Numbered from the stretch's first letter, positions 35,613 to 44,149 are shown. The stretch is 64,000 bases of DNA from JAWLGJ01 sp041685145 (GCA_041685145.1 JAWLGJ010000011.1:10277-74276); one strand, 5' to 3'. Notes: generated from the sequence alone by a model not told the origin. Made by a program: numbers and translations.

Positions 35613-36379
35613 CGCTCCAGGACGATGGCGGAAAGCTGGCGGCCGTAGTCCTCCTCGCCGCGCAGCCGCGCCCGCCGATAGCTGAAGAACCGCGTTTCCT
35701 CCTGAAAGGTGTCGCACGGGGTGCGCAAGACGTCGGTGACGCCGCACCGCGACAGCCGCCGCGCCACATAGGAGGCAAGGTCGAAGAGGAAATGCCCCGC
35801 CCGCGGCGCCGGCGCGAAAAAGGTCTCGAAATTGCCCTCGTCGTCAGCGACGAACAGGCCGGGAAATTCCGGGCCCACCTCGTAGGAGCGCTGGGCGATG
35901 CAGGGGCCGACGGCGGCCACCATGCGGGCGCGATCGGCGCCGATGGCGGCCATCGCCGCCACCGCGTTCTCAAGCACCCCGTCGAGGGCGCCGCGCCAGC
36001 CGGCGTGGATGGCGGCGATGACCCCGGCCTTGGCGTCGGCGATCAGCACCGGCGCGCAGTCCGCCGTCAGCACGCCCAAGGCGATCCCCGGCACCCGCGT
36101 CACCATCGCGTCGGCAGTGGGGGCGGCATCGTGGGTGAAGGGCTCGGTGACCTCGACGACGCGGGCGGTGTGCTCCTGGCGCACGGTGACCAGCGACTCG
36201 GCGGGGCGGCCAAGCTGGCGCATGGCGCGGGCGCGGTTGGCGGCGACCCGCCGCGGCTCGTCGCGGGAGCCGAAGCCGCAGTTGAGGGAGGCGTACAGCC
36301 CCTCCGAGACGCCGCCGTCGCGGGTGAAGAAGCCGTGGCGGAGGCGGGTGATGTCGTTCAGCGTCGAAACGGTGATCAT
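35609..36379 (-). CDS. pgeF: Peptidoglycan editing factor PgeF (YfiH, laccase-domain family)
   Basis: 256 residues. Family motifs: HGFFTRDGGVSEGLYASLN, VTVRQEHTARV with the Zn-type His, VLTADCAPVL with catalytic Cys, AIHAGWRGAL and VGPCIAQRSYEVGPEF. YfiH-type proteins remove wrongly incorporated amino acids from peptidoglycan precursors and are sometimes annotated as polyphenol oxidase. ATG at 36379 overlaps the upstream stop. Confidence 0.9.
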   Translation of the reverse strand: MITVSTLNDITRLRHGFFTRDGGVSEGLYASLNCGFGSRDEPRRVAANRARAMRQLGRPAESLVTVRQEHTARVVEVTEPFTHDAAPTADAMVTRVPGIALGVLTADCAPVLIADAKAGVIAAIHAGWRGALDGVLENAVAAMAAIGADRARMVAAVGPCIAQRSYEVGPEFPGLFVADDEGNFETFFAPAPRAGHFLFDLASYVARRLSRCGVTDVLRTPCDTFQEETRFFSYRRARLRGEEDYGRQLSAIVLER

Positions 36380-37482
36380 CGGGGGGTTCCCATCGGTGGG
36401 CGCGGGGGCGGCGCGGACTCGAAGCCGGGCAGCGCGGCGCCGTCGGCGGGGCGCAGGCCCATGACCTTGAATAAATGGCCCATTTGCCGTGGGTCTATCA
36501 AGCGCCGACATCCGTCCATGATTTCGGCGGCGGTCGCCGCGTCCTTGCCGCCGGCCAGCAGCGCGGCGCGCGTCTCGATGCCCAGGCGGCGCAGCCAGTC
36601 GCCCTGCGGCGCCGGCCCGTCCGCCGCCGCCGGCCGCGCCGCCGCCGCCAGGGCCTCGAAATCGACATGCGCGGTGAGGTCGGCCTCGCCCGGCGCCGCC
36701 AGCACGGGATGGTAGGCGTGGCGCCGCACCGCCTGCAGCGAATCGCCGGCGGCGCTGCGGAGCGGCCCGTAATCGACGATCAGCGCCGCGCCGCCCTCCG
36801 CCGCCAGACGGCGGCCGATGCGCGCGGCGATGGCGAGGCCGTCGGGGCAGGTCTCGGCGACGGCGCCCTCGGCGGCGCCGCGCATCGCCGGCGGCACCGC
36901 CTCTGGCGCGACGACGTCGCCGGCGACGAAGGCCAGTTTCTCGTCGGGGCCCAAGCCCACCATCCGTTCGCGCCAGCCCTCGGGGCGGCGTTCGAACTGG
37001 CGGATGGGCAGCGCGTCGAAGAACTCGTTGGCGATCAGCAGCAAGGGGCCGCCGGGCACCGCGTCGAAGGCGTCGTGCCAGGTGACGGGCACCCCGGCCA
37101 GGGCCTGGCGCTGGCGGCGGCGCAGCGGGCGGCTGGTCTCGACCAGATGCACCTCGATGGCGGCGGCGAAGGGCGGCAGGGCGCGGGCGGCGCGCAGGGC
37201 GTCGGCCATCAGGCTGCCGCGCCCCGGCCCCAGCTCGACCAGCCGCACCGGCGCCGGCCCGCCCATCGCCTGCCACACCGCCGCGCACCACAGGCCGATC
37301 ATCTCGCCGAAAAGCTGGCTGATTTCGGGGGCGGTGACGAAGTCGCCCGCCCGCCCCAGAGGGTCGCGCCGCCGGTAATAACCGTGCTGCGGGTGGCCCA
37401 GCGCCAGGGCCATGAACTCCGCCACCGTCACCGGGCCGCTCGCGGCGACGCGCCGGCGCAGCAGGCGCTCCAGCGGCGTCAC
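36376..37482 (-). CDS. SAM-dependent methyltransferase, MidA/NDUFAF7 family
   Basis: 368 residues. Marks of the DUF185 family: ALGHPQHGYYRRRDPLGRAGDF, the TAPEISQLFGEMIGLW stretch, SAM-binding VELGPGRGSLMADALR, and the ANEFFDALPIRQF block. The mitochondrial relative methylates an arginine of a complex I subunit; the bacterial role is not settled. GTG at 37482 overlaps the lgt stop (GTGA). Confidence 0.88.
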   Translation of the reverse strand: MTPLERLLRRRVAASGPVTVAEFMALALGHPQHGYYRRRDPLGRAGDFVTAPEISQLFGEMIGLWCAAVWQAMGGPAPVRLVELGPGRGSLMADALRAARALPPFAAAIEVHLVETSRPLRRRQRQALAGVPVTWHDAFDAVPGGPLLLIANEFFDALPIRQFERRPEGWRERMVGLGPDEKLAFVAGDVVAPEAVPPAMRGAAEGAVAETCPDGLAIAARIGRRLAAEGGAALIVDYGPLRSAAGDSLQAVRRHAYHPVLAAPGEADLTAHVDFEALAAAARPAAADGPAPQGDWLRRLGIETRAALLAGGKDAATAAEIMDGCRRLIDPRQMGHLFKVMGLRPADGAALPGFESAPPPRPPMGTPR

Positions 37483-38276
37483 GCCGCCTTGCTCCTCCGC
37501 GCATAGGCGATCAGGAGCAGGCCGGCGAGCAGCATCGGCAGCGACAGCAGATGCCCCATCGTCAGCCCCCCGACCAGGAAGCCGAGATGGGCGTCGGGCT
37601 GGCGGAAGAACTCCACGATCATGCGGGCGAGGGCGTAGCCGGCGAGGAAGAGGCCGAACAGCATCCCCGGCCGCATCCGCACCGTCGGACGCCGCCAGGC
37701 CAGGTGCAGCACCACGAACAGCACCAGGCCCTCCAGCGCCGCCTCGTAAAGCTGGCTGGGGTGGCGCGGCACCGGCCCGCCATGCGGGAACACCATCGCC
37801 CAGGGCAGGTCGGGGGCGGGGCGGCCGAACAGCTCGCCATTGATGAAATTGGCCAGGCGGCCGAAGAACAGCCCGATGGGGGCGGCGCAGGCCACGGCGT
37901 CGCCGACCTGCAGCAGGTTGAGCCCGCGCCGGCGGCTGAACCAGACCACCGCCACCACCACCCCCAGCAGGCCGCCGTGAAACGACATGCCTCCCTGCCA
38001 CACCGCCAGGATCTCCAGCGGATTGTTCAGATAGTGCAGCGGCTTGTAGAACAGGACATAGCCCAGGCGCCCGCCGAGGACGACGCCGAAGGTGGCCCAG
38101 ACCAGGAAGTCATCGACGGCCTCGACGCTGAAGGCGTGTGGTGGGCGGCGCACCAGCCAGCGCAGATACCACCAGCCGCCCAGCAGCCCGGCGATATAGG
38201 CCAGCGCGTACCAGCGGATCGCCAGCGGACCGATCTGGATGGCCACCGGGTCGATGTCGGGAAAGGTCAGGCCCAA
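37479..38276 (-). CDS. lgt: Phosphatidylglycerol-prolipoprotein diacylglyceryl transferase
   Basis: 265 residues, seven membrane helices. First step of lipoprotein maturation: attaches diacylglycerol to the lipobox Cys. Landmarks: SFHGGLLGVVVAV with the essential His, GRLANFINGELFGR, and HPSQLYEAALEG. Start is TTG at 38276 with GAGGA upstream. The two lipoprotein candidates nearby would be substrates. Confidence 0.95.
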   Translation of the reverse strand: MGLTFPDIDPVAIQIGPLAIRWYALAYIAGLLGGWWYLRWLVRRPPHAFSVEAVDDFLVWATFGVVLGGRLGYVLFYKPLHYLNNPLEILAVWQGGMSFHGGLLGVVVAVVWFSRRRGLNLLQVGDAVACAAPIGLFFGRLANFINGELFGRPAPDLPWAMVFPHGGPVPRHPSQLYEAALEGLVLFVVLHLAWRRPTVRMRPGMLFGLFLAGYALARMIVEFFRQPDAHLGFLVGGLTMGHLLSLPMLLAGLLLIAYARRSKAA

Positions 38277-38291
38277 GCCGTCCTCGCGGGT

Positions 38292-39278
38292 TCAGCGATA
38301 GGGGTCGTCGGCGCACAGATAGTCCTGGACGTAGCGGGCGACGCCCTCGTCCAGCGGCGTGAACGGCCGCTCATAACCGGCGGCGCGCAGACGGTCCATC
38401 TTCGCCTCGGTGAAGTATTGGTAGCGGTCGCGGATTTCCAGCGGCATGTCGACGTATTTGATATAGGGCTCCTTGCCCAGGGCGCGAAATATGGCCTCGG
38501 CCATCTCGCGATAGGTCCGCGCCTGGCCGGTGCCCAGGTTGAACAGGCCGTTGACCTGCGGGTTGTCGGTCAGCCACATCACCGCGTCGACGCAGTCGCC
38601 CACCCAGATGAAGTCGCGCGCCTGCTCGCCGTCGGCGTAGTCGGGGCGGTGCGACTTGAACAGATGCGCCGGATTGCCGTTGGCGGCCTGCGGAAAGATA
38701 TGCGTGGCGATGCTGCCCTGGGGGCCCTTGTGGTACTCGTTGGGGCCATAAACGCTGAAGAACTTCAGCCCCACCCATTGCGGCGGCGCCGGCTGCCCGG
38801 CGGCCAGCTTGCGGGCGACGCGGCGGTCGAAGAGGTGCTTGGCCCAAGCCTGCGGGTTCAACGGCCGCAGCCGCGCCAGCGCCTCGGGCGAGGCGTCGTC
38901 GTCGAAGCCCTGACCGCCGTCGCCATAGGTGCCCGCCGAGGAGGCGTAGATGAGCCGCACGCCGTGGCGGGCGCACCACGCCCACAGCGCCAGGCTGAGG
39001 CTGAAATTGCTGGTCAGGGCCAGATCGGCGTTGGTCTCGGTGCTGGCCGAGACACCGCCCATGTGGAAGATGACCTTGATGTGGGCGCGGTGGGCCTCCA
39101 GGAAGTCGAACATCTGCTCCGGCGGCACCAGGTCGGCCAGCTCGCGCTTGCCCAGGTTGCGCCAGCGGTCGTCCTCGCCCAGCCAGTCGCAGACCACGAC
39201 CTCGCCGTCGCCGCGCTCCTCCAGCGCCGCGACGATGTTCGACCCGATGAAGCCGGCGCCGCCGGTGACCACATACAT
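38292..39278 (-). CDS. hldD: ADP-glyceromanno-heptose 6-epimerase with altered catalytic Tyr
   Basis: 328 residues. Converts ADP-D-glycero- to ADP-L-glycero-manno-heptose for lipopolysaccharide core. The NAD-binding TGGAGFIG is at 5-12, FHMGGVSASTETN and SSAGTYGDGG follow, and the C-terminal half has FFSVYGPNEYHKGPQGS with a catalytic Lys (Lys184). In the SDR Tyr-x-x-x-Lys position, however, I read N-P-Q143-A-W-A-K147: Gln replaces the catalytic Tyr. Overall similarity to HldD is clear, so activity or substrate may differ. Transcribed alone from the promoter at 39307-39335. Confidence 0.82.
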   Translation of the reverse strand: MYVVTGGAGFIGSNIVAALEERGDGEVVVCDWLGEDDRWRNLGKRELADLVPPEQMFDFLEAHRAHIKVIFHMGGVSASTETNADLALTSNFSLSLALWAWCARHGVRLIYASSAGTYGDGGQGFDDDASPEALARLRPLNPQAWAKHLFDRRVARKLAAGQPAPPQWVGLKFFSVYGPNEYHKGPQGSIATHIFPQAANGNPAHLFKSHRPDYADGEQARDFIWVGDCVDAVMWLTDNPQVNGLFNLGTGQARTYREMAEAIFRALGKEPYIKYVDMPLEIRDRYQYFTEAKMDRLRAAGYERPFTPLDEGVARYVQDYLCADDPYR

Positions 39279-39306
39279 GCCGGAACCCTCCCAACGCCCG
39301 TCTTCC

Positions 39307-39335
39307 CTTATAGAGGTGCAGATGGCGGGTGCCAA
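39307..39335 (-). promoter_or_regulatory. Sigma-70 promoter of hldD
   Basis: Minus strand TTGGCA (39335-39330), 17-bp spacer, TATAAG (39312-39307). The expected start near 39300 leaves a short leader before the ATG at 39278. Confidence 0.72.
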
Positions 39336-39411
39336 GGCCAAGCCCGCGACGGGGTTGCGGGGCGCGCCGCTTTGGCCCGATACTGGAGGTCGAACAAAGG
39401 AGTGAGCGCCG

Positions 39412-39762
39412 ATGTCGTCGTCGCAGAACAAGATTTTCGAGGATCTGGCCCGCGTGGCCGGCGGCGCCATGAACACCCTGGCGGGCCTGCGGGGCGAGTT
39501 CGAGGCCCTCGCCCGCCAGCAGATGGAGCGCCTGTTGGCCGAGCTGGACCTGGTGCCGCGCGAGGAGTTCGACGCGGTGCAGGCGATGGCCGCCAAGGCC
39601 CGCGCCGAGCAGGAGGCGCTGGCCAAGCGCGTCGCCGCCCTGGAAGAGCAGCTCAAGAAGAAGCGTCCGGCGGCCGGCGCCACCGCCGGCAAGCCCGCCG
39701 CCGCCCGGCGGCGCCCAACCAAAAAGGCGACGCCGCGCCCGAAAACTACACCAAAGAGCTAG
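39412..39762 (+). CDS. ubiK: Membrane-fusogenic accessory factor UbiK/BMFP family
   Basis: 116 residues. Helical N-terminus (NKIFEDLARVAGGAMNTLAGL) then a trimeric coiled coil (LVPREEFDAVQAMAAKARAEQEAL and VAALEEQL) as in BMFP proteins, ending in a Lys/Arg/Ala/Pro-rich tail. UbiK aids aerobic ubiquinone synthesis by linking the Ubi complex to the membrane. AAAGGAG precedes the ATG. Divergent from hldD. Confidence 0.82.
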   Translation: MSSSQNKIFEDLARVAGGAMNTLAGLRGEFEALARQQMERLLAELDLVPREEFDAVQAMAAKARAEQEALAKRVAALEEQLKKKRPAAGATAGKPAAARRRPTKKATPRPKTTPKS

Positions 39763-39794
39763 TATCCCTCCAAAGAGGTACGACCGCCCATATG

Positions 39795-39822
39795 TTGGTT
39801 GCCGCCGGCGACGACATACAAT
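39795..39822 (+). promoter_or_regulatory. Possible promoter of the ybjN-proC pair
   Basis: TTGGTT (39795-39800), 16 bp, TACAAT (39817-39822), in the 168-bp AT-richer gap after the ubiK-like gene. The start of the YbjN gene lies about 105 bp downstream. Confidence 0.45.
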
Positions 39823-39930
39823 ATCGCCTTGCTTAGGCCAGATTCTTTTGGTTAGGCTGCCGGTGTGGGCGCGGCGGCGCGGGGAGCTGCCGCCTCCGAT
39901 TTTGCGGTTTTTGCCGAGGGAGGCGCTGGC

Positions 39931-40431
39931 ATGACGTTTTCCGTCGTGTCCGAATTGGACACTCCCGCGAACCCCCTGGACCTTGTGGAGCAGTTCGTCA
40001 CTGCCAACGACTGGCCGTTCGACCGGCGCAGCGAGCACGAGATGGCTGTCGAGGTGCCGGGTCGTTGGTGCGACTACAGCCTTTATTTCGCCTGGCGCGA
40101 GGAGGTCGGCGCCCTGCACCTGACCTGCGTGTTCGACATGAAGGTGCCGGGCTCGAAGCGGCCGGCGATTTTCGAGCTTCTGGCCCTGGTCAACGAGAAG
40201 ATGTGGCTGGGCCATTTCGGCTTCTGGGGCGAGGAAGGGGTGCCGATGTACCGCCACGCGGTGCTGATGCGCGGCCCCGCCGCCACCACCGAGCAGATCG
40301 AGGATCTGCTGGAGATCGCCCTGGCCGAGTGCGAGCGGTTCTATCCCGCCTTCCAGTTCGTCATCTGGGGCGGCAAGACGGCCCCCGAGGCGGTGGCCGC
40401 CTCGCTGCTGGAATGCGTGGGCGAGGCGTGA
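39931..40431 (+). CDS. YbjN-domain protein
   Basis: 166 residues with the type-III-chaperone-like fold of YbjN: FVTANDWPFDRRSEHEMAVEV, then YSLYFAWREEVGALHLTCVF and a C-terminal helix. YbjN proteins are linked to stress and motility, mechanism unclear. ATG at 39931 has GAGGGAGG upstream. It overlaps proC (GTGA), a pairing seen in related alphaproteobacteria. Confidence 0.8.
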   Translation: MTFSVVSELDTPANPLDLVEQFVTANDWPFDRRSEHEMAVEVPGRWCDYSLYFAWREEVGALHLTCVFDMKVPGSKRPAIFELLALVNEKMWLGHFGFWGEEGVPMYRHAVLMRGPAATTEQIEDLLEIALAECERFYPAFQFVIWGGKTAPEAVAASLLECVGEA

Positions 40432-41225
40432 GCCGCGTTCTCCTCGTCGGCTGCGGCAAGATGGGCGGCGCCCTGCTGGCCGGCTGGCTGGACCGGGGCA
40501 TGGCCGCCGCCGACGTCTGCGTCGTCGAGCCGGGACCGGCGGCGGCGGAGTGGGCGGCGCGGGTGCGCGTGGTGGCGGGCGCCGATCAGGTTCCGGCCGA
40601 TTTCGTTCCCGACGTGGTGATGCTGGCGGTGAAGCCGCAGGCGATGGCCGAGGTGGTGCCGCTGCACGCCGGGCGGCGGGGGGCGGTGTATCTGTCGATT
40701 GCCGCCGGCAAGCCACTGGCGTTTTTTGAATCGCTGCTGGGCGCGGCGGCGCCGGTGGTGCGGGCGATGCCCAACACCCCGGCGGCGGTGCGGCGCGGCA
40801 TGACCGTCGCCATCGCCAGCGCCGCCGTCGATTCCCGGCAGCGCGACCTTTGCCACGGCCTCCTGGAGGCGGTGGGCGAGGTGGCCTGGATCGAGGACGA
40901 GGCGCTGATGGACGCCGTCACCGCCGTTTCCGGCAGCGGCCCGGCCTATGTCTTTCACCTCGTCGAGGCGCTCGCCGAGGCCGGACGCGACGCTGGCCTG
41001 CCCGCCGACCTGGCCATGCGCCTGGCCCGCGCCACCGTCGCCGGCGCCGGCGAGTTGCTGCACGCGGCCGCCGACGACGCCGCCACACTGCGCCGCAACG
41101 TCACCAGCCCCGGCGGCACCACGGCGGCGGCGCTGGAGGTGCTGATGGCCGAGGACGGGCTGCGCGCGCTGATGGCGCGGGCGGTGGCGGCGGCGGCGCG
41201 GCGCTCGCGCGAACTGGGCGGCTGA
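40428..41225 (+). CDS. proC: Pyrroline-5-carboxylate reductase
   Basis: 265 residues. Final step of proline synthesis, NAD(P)H dependent. Nucleotide-binding VLLVGCGKMGGALLAGW at the start; AVKPQAMAEVV, VRAMPNTPAAVRRG, AVSGSGPAYVFHLVEAL and NVTSPGGTTAAALEVL follow in the usual order. GTG start at 40428 overlapping the YbjN stop. Confidence 0.95.
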   Translation: MSRVLLVGCGKMGGALLAGWLDRGMAAADVCVVEPGPAAAEWAARVRVVAGADQVPADFVPDVVMLAVKPQAMAEVVPLHAGRRGAVYLSIAAGKPLAFFESLLGAAAPVVRAMPNTPAAVRRGMTVAIASAAVDSRQRDLCHGLLEAVGEVAWIEDEALMDAVTAVSGSGPAYVFHLVEALAEAGRDAGLPADLAMRLARATVAGAGELLHAAADDAATLRRNVTSPGGTTAAALEVLMAEDGLRALMARAVAAAARRSRELGG

Positions 41226-41302
41226 CGCGACGGGTTTTGCGCTGGCGGCGTCGCCTCCTTACCTATAGGGCAGGGCAGGACGGACACGCGGGGCGCCGAG
41301 GC

Positions 41303-41929
41303 ATGATCAAGAAAGCCGACATTCCCGACCACATCATCGACACCACCATGCGGCTGGCCGGCGAGCGTGGCTGGCGCGACCTCTCATTGGCCGAGATCGC
41401 CGCCGCCGCCGGGCTGCCGCTGACCGAGGTCTATGGGCACTTCGCCGGCAAGGACGCCATCCTCGCCGCCTATGTCGAGCGCCTGAACCGGGCGGTGCTG
41501 GCCGCCGATTATGACGAGGACGAGAACGCCCGCGACCGGTTGTTCGACGCCCTCATGCGCCGCTTCGAAGCGATGCAGCCGCAGCGGCGGGCCGTCCGCG
41601 CCGTCCTTGCGGAGTCGCCGCGCGACCCCCTGGCGCTGCTGGCCGGCGGGCCGCGTTTCTTGCGCGGCATGGCCCTGGTGCTGGAAGCGGCGGGCCTCAG
41701 CACCACCGGCCTGCGCGGCCTGGCGCGGGTGCAGGCGATGGCGGCCGTCTACGCCTATGCGCTGCGCGCTTGGCTGGCCGACGATTCCCCCGACATGGCC
41801 AAGACGATGGCGGCGGTGGACACCGCCCTGGCGCGCGCCGAAACGGTGGCGCGGCTGTGCGCCGGGCCGCGGCGGGCGCGCGACCGAGGCGAAGCCCCGC
41901 CGCCGGCACCGGCGCCGGAAGCGGGCTGA
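41303..41929 (+). CDS. TetR/AcrR-family transcriptional regulator
   Basis: 208 residues. The N-terminal helix-turn-helix covers about 8-55 (ITRLAGERGW region, SLAEIAAAAGLPLTEVYGHFAGKDAIL). The C-terminal part is the helical ligand-binding domain, followed by a Pro/Ala-rich tail. It sits 91 bp upstream of the phasin gene on the same strand; the target is unknown. The ATG at 41303 has GCCGAGGC upstream, a weak site. Confidence 0.8.
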   Translation: MIKKADIPDHIIDTTMRLAGERGWRDLSLAEIAAAAGLPLTEVYGHFAGKDAILAAYVERLNRAVLAADYDEDENARDRLFDALMRRFEAMQPQRRAVRAVLAESPRDPLALLAGGPRFLRGMALVLEAAGLSTTGLRGLARVQAMAAVYAYALRAWLADDSPDMAKTMAAVDTALARAETVARLCAGPRRARDRGEAPPPAPAPEAG

Positions 41930-41930
41930 G

Positions 41931-41944
41931 TGTTGCAGTGCACA
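41931..41944 (+). promoter_or_regulatory. Upstream copy of the phasin operator (imperfect)
   Basis: TGTTGCAGTGCACA, matching the perfect palindrome at 41982-41996 at 12 of the first 14 positions. It lies just before the -35 box and overlaps no gene. Confidence 0.5.
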
Positions 41945-41952
41945 AAAAACCA

Positions 41953-41981
41953 TTGACGCGCCCGGCGTCCTCCCCTACCTT
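41953..41981 (+). promoter_or_regulatory. Sigma-70 promoter of the phasin gene
   Basis: TTGACG (41953-41958), 17-bp spacer, TACCTT (41976-41981). The transcription start would fall inside the palindrome at 41982-41996. Confidence 0.7.
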
Positions 41982-41996
41982 TGTTGCAGTGCAACA
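41982..41996 (+). promoter_or_regulatory. Perfect palindromic operator at the phasin start site
   Basis: TGTTGCA-G-TGCAACA, a perfect 15-bp inverted repeat directly after the -10 box. TGC-rich inverted repeats of this sort (TTGC..GCAA) are reported binding sites of the PHA regulator PhaR at phasin genes, so a PhaR repressor is the likely binder; the TetR protein upstream is an alternative. Confidence 0.6.
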
Positions 41997-42020
41997 TAAC
42001 GCCTGATGTGGAGTTGAGTC

Positions 42021-42452
42021 ATGACCAAGGCCGCCGACAGCTTTGCCTTCGATTTCGGCAGATATTTCCAGGACTACGCGGTGCCCAGCGTCGACGTGGA
42101 GGCGCTGCTGGCGAGCCAGCGTCGCAATGTCGCGACCCTGACCGCCGCCAACAAGGTCGCCTATGAGGGCGCGCAGGCGGTGATGCAGCGCCAGGGCGAG
42201 ATCGTGCGCCAGATGATCGACGAGAGCACCAAGGCCATGCGCCAGTTCGTCGCCGCCGGCACGCCCCAGGACAAGGCCGCCCAGCAGGCGGAGTTCACCA
42301 AGACCGCCTATGAGCACGGCGTCGCCAATGCCCGCGAACTCGGCGAGTTGGTCACGCGCTGCAACACCGAGGCCTTCGACCTCTTGAACGCGCGCTTCGC
42401 GCAGTTCCTGGACGAGGTGCAGGAGCAGGTCTCCAGCGTCGGCCGCCGCTGA
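42021..42452 (+). CDS. Phasin-family protein (polyhydroxyalkanoate granule)
   Basis: 143 residues, all alpha-helical and amphipathic, with the phasin block VDVEALLASQRRNVATLTAANKVAYEG and FTKTAYEHGVANARELGELV. Phasins coat PHA granules and control their size. Strong regulatory sequences lie upstream and a terminator downstream, so it is a single-gene unit. Confidence 0.88.
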   Translation: MTKAADSFAFDFGRYFQDYAVPSVDVEALLASQRRNVATLTAANKVAYEGAQAVMQRQGEIVRQMIDESTKAMRQFVAAGTPQDKAAQQAEFTKTAYEHGVANARELGELVTRCNTEAFDLLNARFAQFLDEVQEQVSSVGRR

Positions 42453-42477
42453 CGCCGCGCCGGCATCGGCAGACCGC

Positions 42478-42510
42478 GACGGCCGGCCCTTGGGCCGGCC
42501 GTCGGCGTTT
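42478..42510 (+). terminator. Intrinsic-type terminator after the phasin gene
   Basis: Perfect 12-bp stem GACGGCCGGCCC (42478-42489) with GGGCCGGCCGTC (42492-42503) and a very short loop, followed by a weak T run (TTT at 42508-42510). Confidence 0.7.
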
Positions 42511-42574
42511 AAGGGCCCTGGACGGCCGCCTGCCGCTCTCGTACCGTGGCGCCAACACAGGTGACAGGTGACGC

Positions 42575-42934
42575 ATGGCAAACGAGGATCCGGCCGCGCC
42601 GCCGATCGACTGGGCCGCCTTCCGGGCGGTGGAGGTGCGCGTCGGCACCGTGGTGGCGGCCGAGCCGTTTCCCGAGGCCCGGCGCCCGGCGCTGAAGCTG
42701 CGGGTGGATTTCGGCCCCGGCATCGGCGAGCGCAAGACCTCGGCGCAGATCACCGCCCGCTATCGCCCCGAGGAGGTCGTCGGACGGCAGGTGGTGGCGG
42801 TGGTGAACTTCCCGCCCAAGCAGATCGGCCCGTTCATGTCCGAGGTTCTGGTTCTCGGCGTGCCCGACGCCGAGGGCGAGGTGGTGCTGCTGGGGCCGGA
42901 GCGGCCGGTTCCCGACGGCGGCCGCATGTATTGA
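42575..42934 (+). CDS. csaA: tRNA-binding protein CsaA-like
   Basis: 119 residues, a single EMAP/tRNA-binding OB fold: RVGTVVAAEPFPEARRPALKLRVDFG, then SAQITARYRPEEVVGRQVVAVVNFPPKQIGPFMSEVLVLG, which matches CsaA. CsaA has chaperone-like and tRNA-binding activity. The ATG is preceded by ACAGGTG and the gene stands alone. Confidence 0.85.
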   Translation: MANEDPAAPPIDWAAFRAVEVRVGTVVAAEPFPEARRPALKLRVDFGPGIGERKTSAQITARYRPEEVVGRQVVAVVNFPPKQIGPFMSEVLVLGVPDAEGEVVLLGPERPVPDGGRMY

Positions 42935-43062
42935 GGCGGCGGCGATGGAACTTTGTGCGTTGATTTCCTGTCTTTCCTGGAACGATGGTCCGGCGCTCCG
43001 CGCGAAGGTGGCGGAGCGGACGGTTGATCATGTGTGTCTGGGCTGCGGGAAAGCGGACAACG

Positions 43063-44139
43063 ATGGCGGATAACGAAACGCGGGCGGCCAAGGACGGCCG
43101 CCGGGGCGGTCGCGCGTGGGGCGGCCTGGTGCTGGTGGCCCTGCTGGTGGTGGCGGTCGGCCTGGGCGTGCTGATGTTCGGCGGCACCGACGCCCAGGGG
43201 GTGCCGGGCTTCGACGCGGTCGAGCGCCGAGCGCTGCTGCCGGAGTTGCGCGGCCGCGCCGACGAGGTGGCGGCGGTGACCATCCAGGGCGGCGCCGGCA
43301 GTTTCATGCTGCAACGCGGGGAGGACGCCTGGCGCCTGCGCGAGCTGGGCGGCTATCCGGCCCGGGCCGGGGCGGCGGAGGAACTCCTCAGCCGCCTGAC
43401 CGGCCTCGAAGCCGTGTATGTCTCGGAATCGCGGCAGCCCGATTATCAGGCCCTCCGGGTCGCCGATCCCGGCGCCGAGTCGGGCGCCGGCGTCGGGGTG
43501 ACGCTGCATGACGGCAGCGGCGACGAGATGGGCCGCGTCATCGTCGGCGACCGCCTGGCGACCCCCGGCGGCCAGGTGCTGACCAACACCGTGGTGCGCC
43601 AGGATGACGACCCCCGCGCCTGGCTGGTGGACGCCGATTTCCAGGTGTCGGGGGAGATGGACGCCTGGGCCGACACCCGCATCCTCAACGCCCGGCGCGC
43701 CGACGTGCGACGGGTGGCGGTGACGGCTCCCGACGGCAACACGCTGGCGGCGCAACGCCAGACGGCGCAGGACGCCTTCCAGATCACCGAGCGCGGCGAC
43801 CGCTCGCAGGCGGAGGCACTGGCGGCGGTGGAAATGATGGCCTCGGCCCTGGAGCATCTGACCTTCGAGGGGGTGCGCGCCGTCGAGGAGGTGCCGCTGG
43901 AGGGCGATGTGTGGCAGGCGGAAATCGCCGTCGCCGACGGCCTCGTCCATCGCGCCTCTCTTTACGAGACCAACGGCACCTTCTGGGCGACCTTCGCCGC
44001 CGAGGCCGAGGGCGACGCCGAGGCGGCCAGCCGTGCCGAGGCGTTCAACGCCCGCCACCAGGGCTGGGCCTACCGGCTGCCGGCCTATGCCGGCGAACGG
44101 TTCATCGGCCGCGCGGTGGCGGCCCGCCAGGAACAATAG
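43063..44139 (+). CDS. DUF4340-domain membrane-anchored protein
   Basis: 358 residues. One membrane helix at about 18-40 (LVLVALLVVAVGLGVLMFG), then a long exported domain of repeated beta-alpha units with WRLRELGGYPARAGAAEELLSRL, the block typical of DUF4340. In many bacteria this domain accompanies gliding or ABC-type exporter genes; here no such partner is adjacent. Start at 43063; the stretch before it in frame looks non-coding. Confidence 0.75.
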   Translation: MADNETRAAKDGRRGGRAWGGLVLVALLVVAVGLGVLMFGGTDAQGVPGFDAVERRALLPELRGRADEVAAVTIQGGAGSFMLQRGEDAWRLRELGGYPARAGAAEELLSRLTGLEAVYVSESRQPDYQALRVADPGAESGAGVGVTLHDGSGDEMGRVIVGDRLATPGGQVLTNTVVRQDDDPRAWLVDADFQVSGEMDAWADTRILNARRADVRRVAVTAPDGNTLAAQRQTAQDAFQITERGDRSQAEALAAVEMMASALEHLTFEGVRAVEEVPLEGDVWQAEIAVADGLVHRASLYETNGTFWATFAAEAEGDAEAASRAEAFNARHQGWAYRLPAYAGERFIGRAVAARQEQ

Positions 44140-44149
44140 CGGCGGCACG

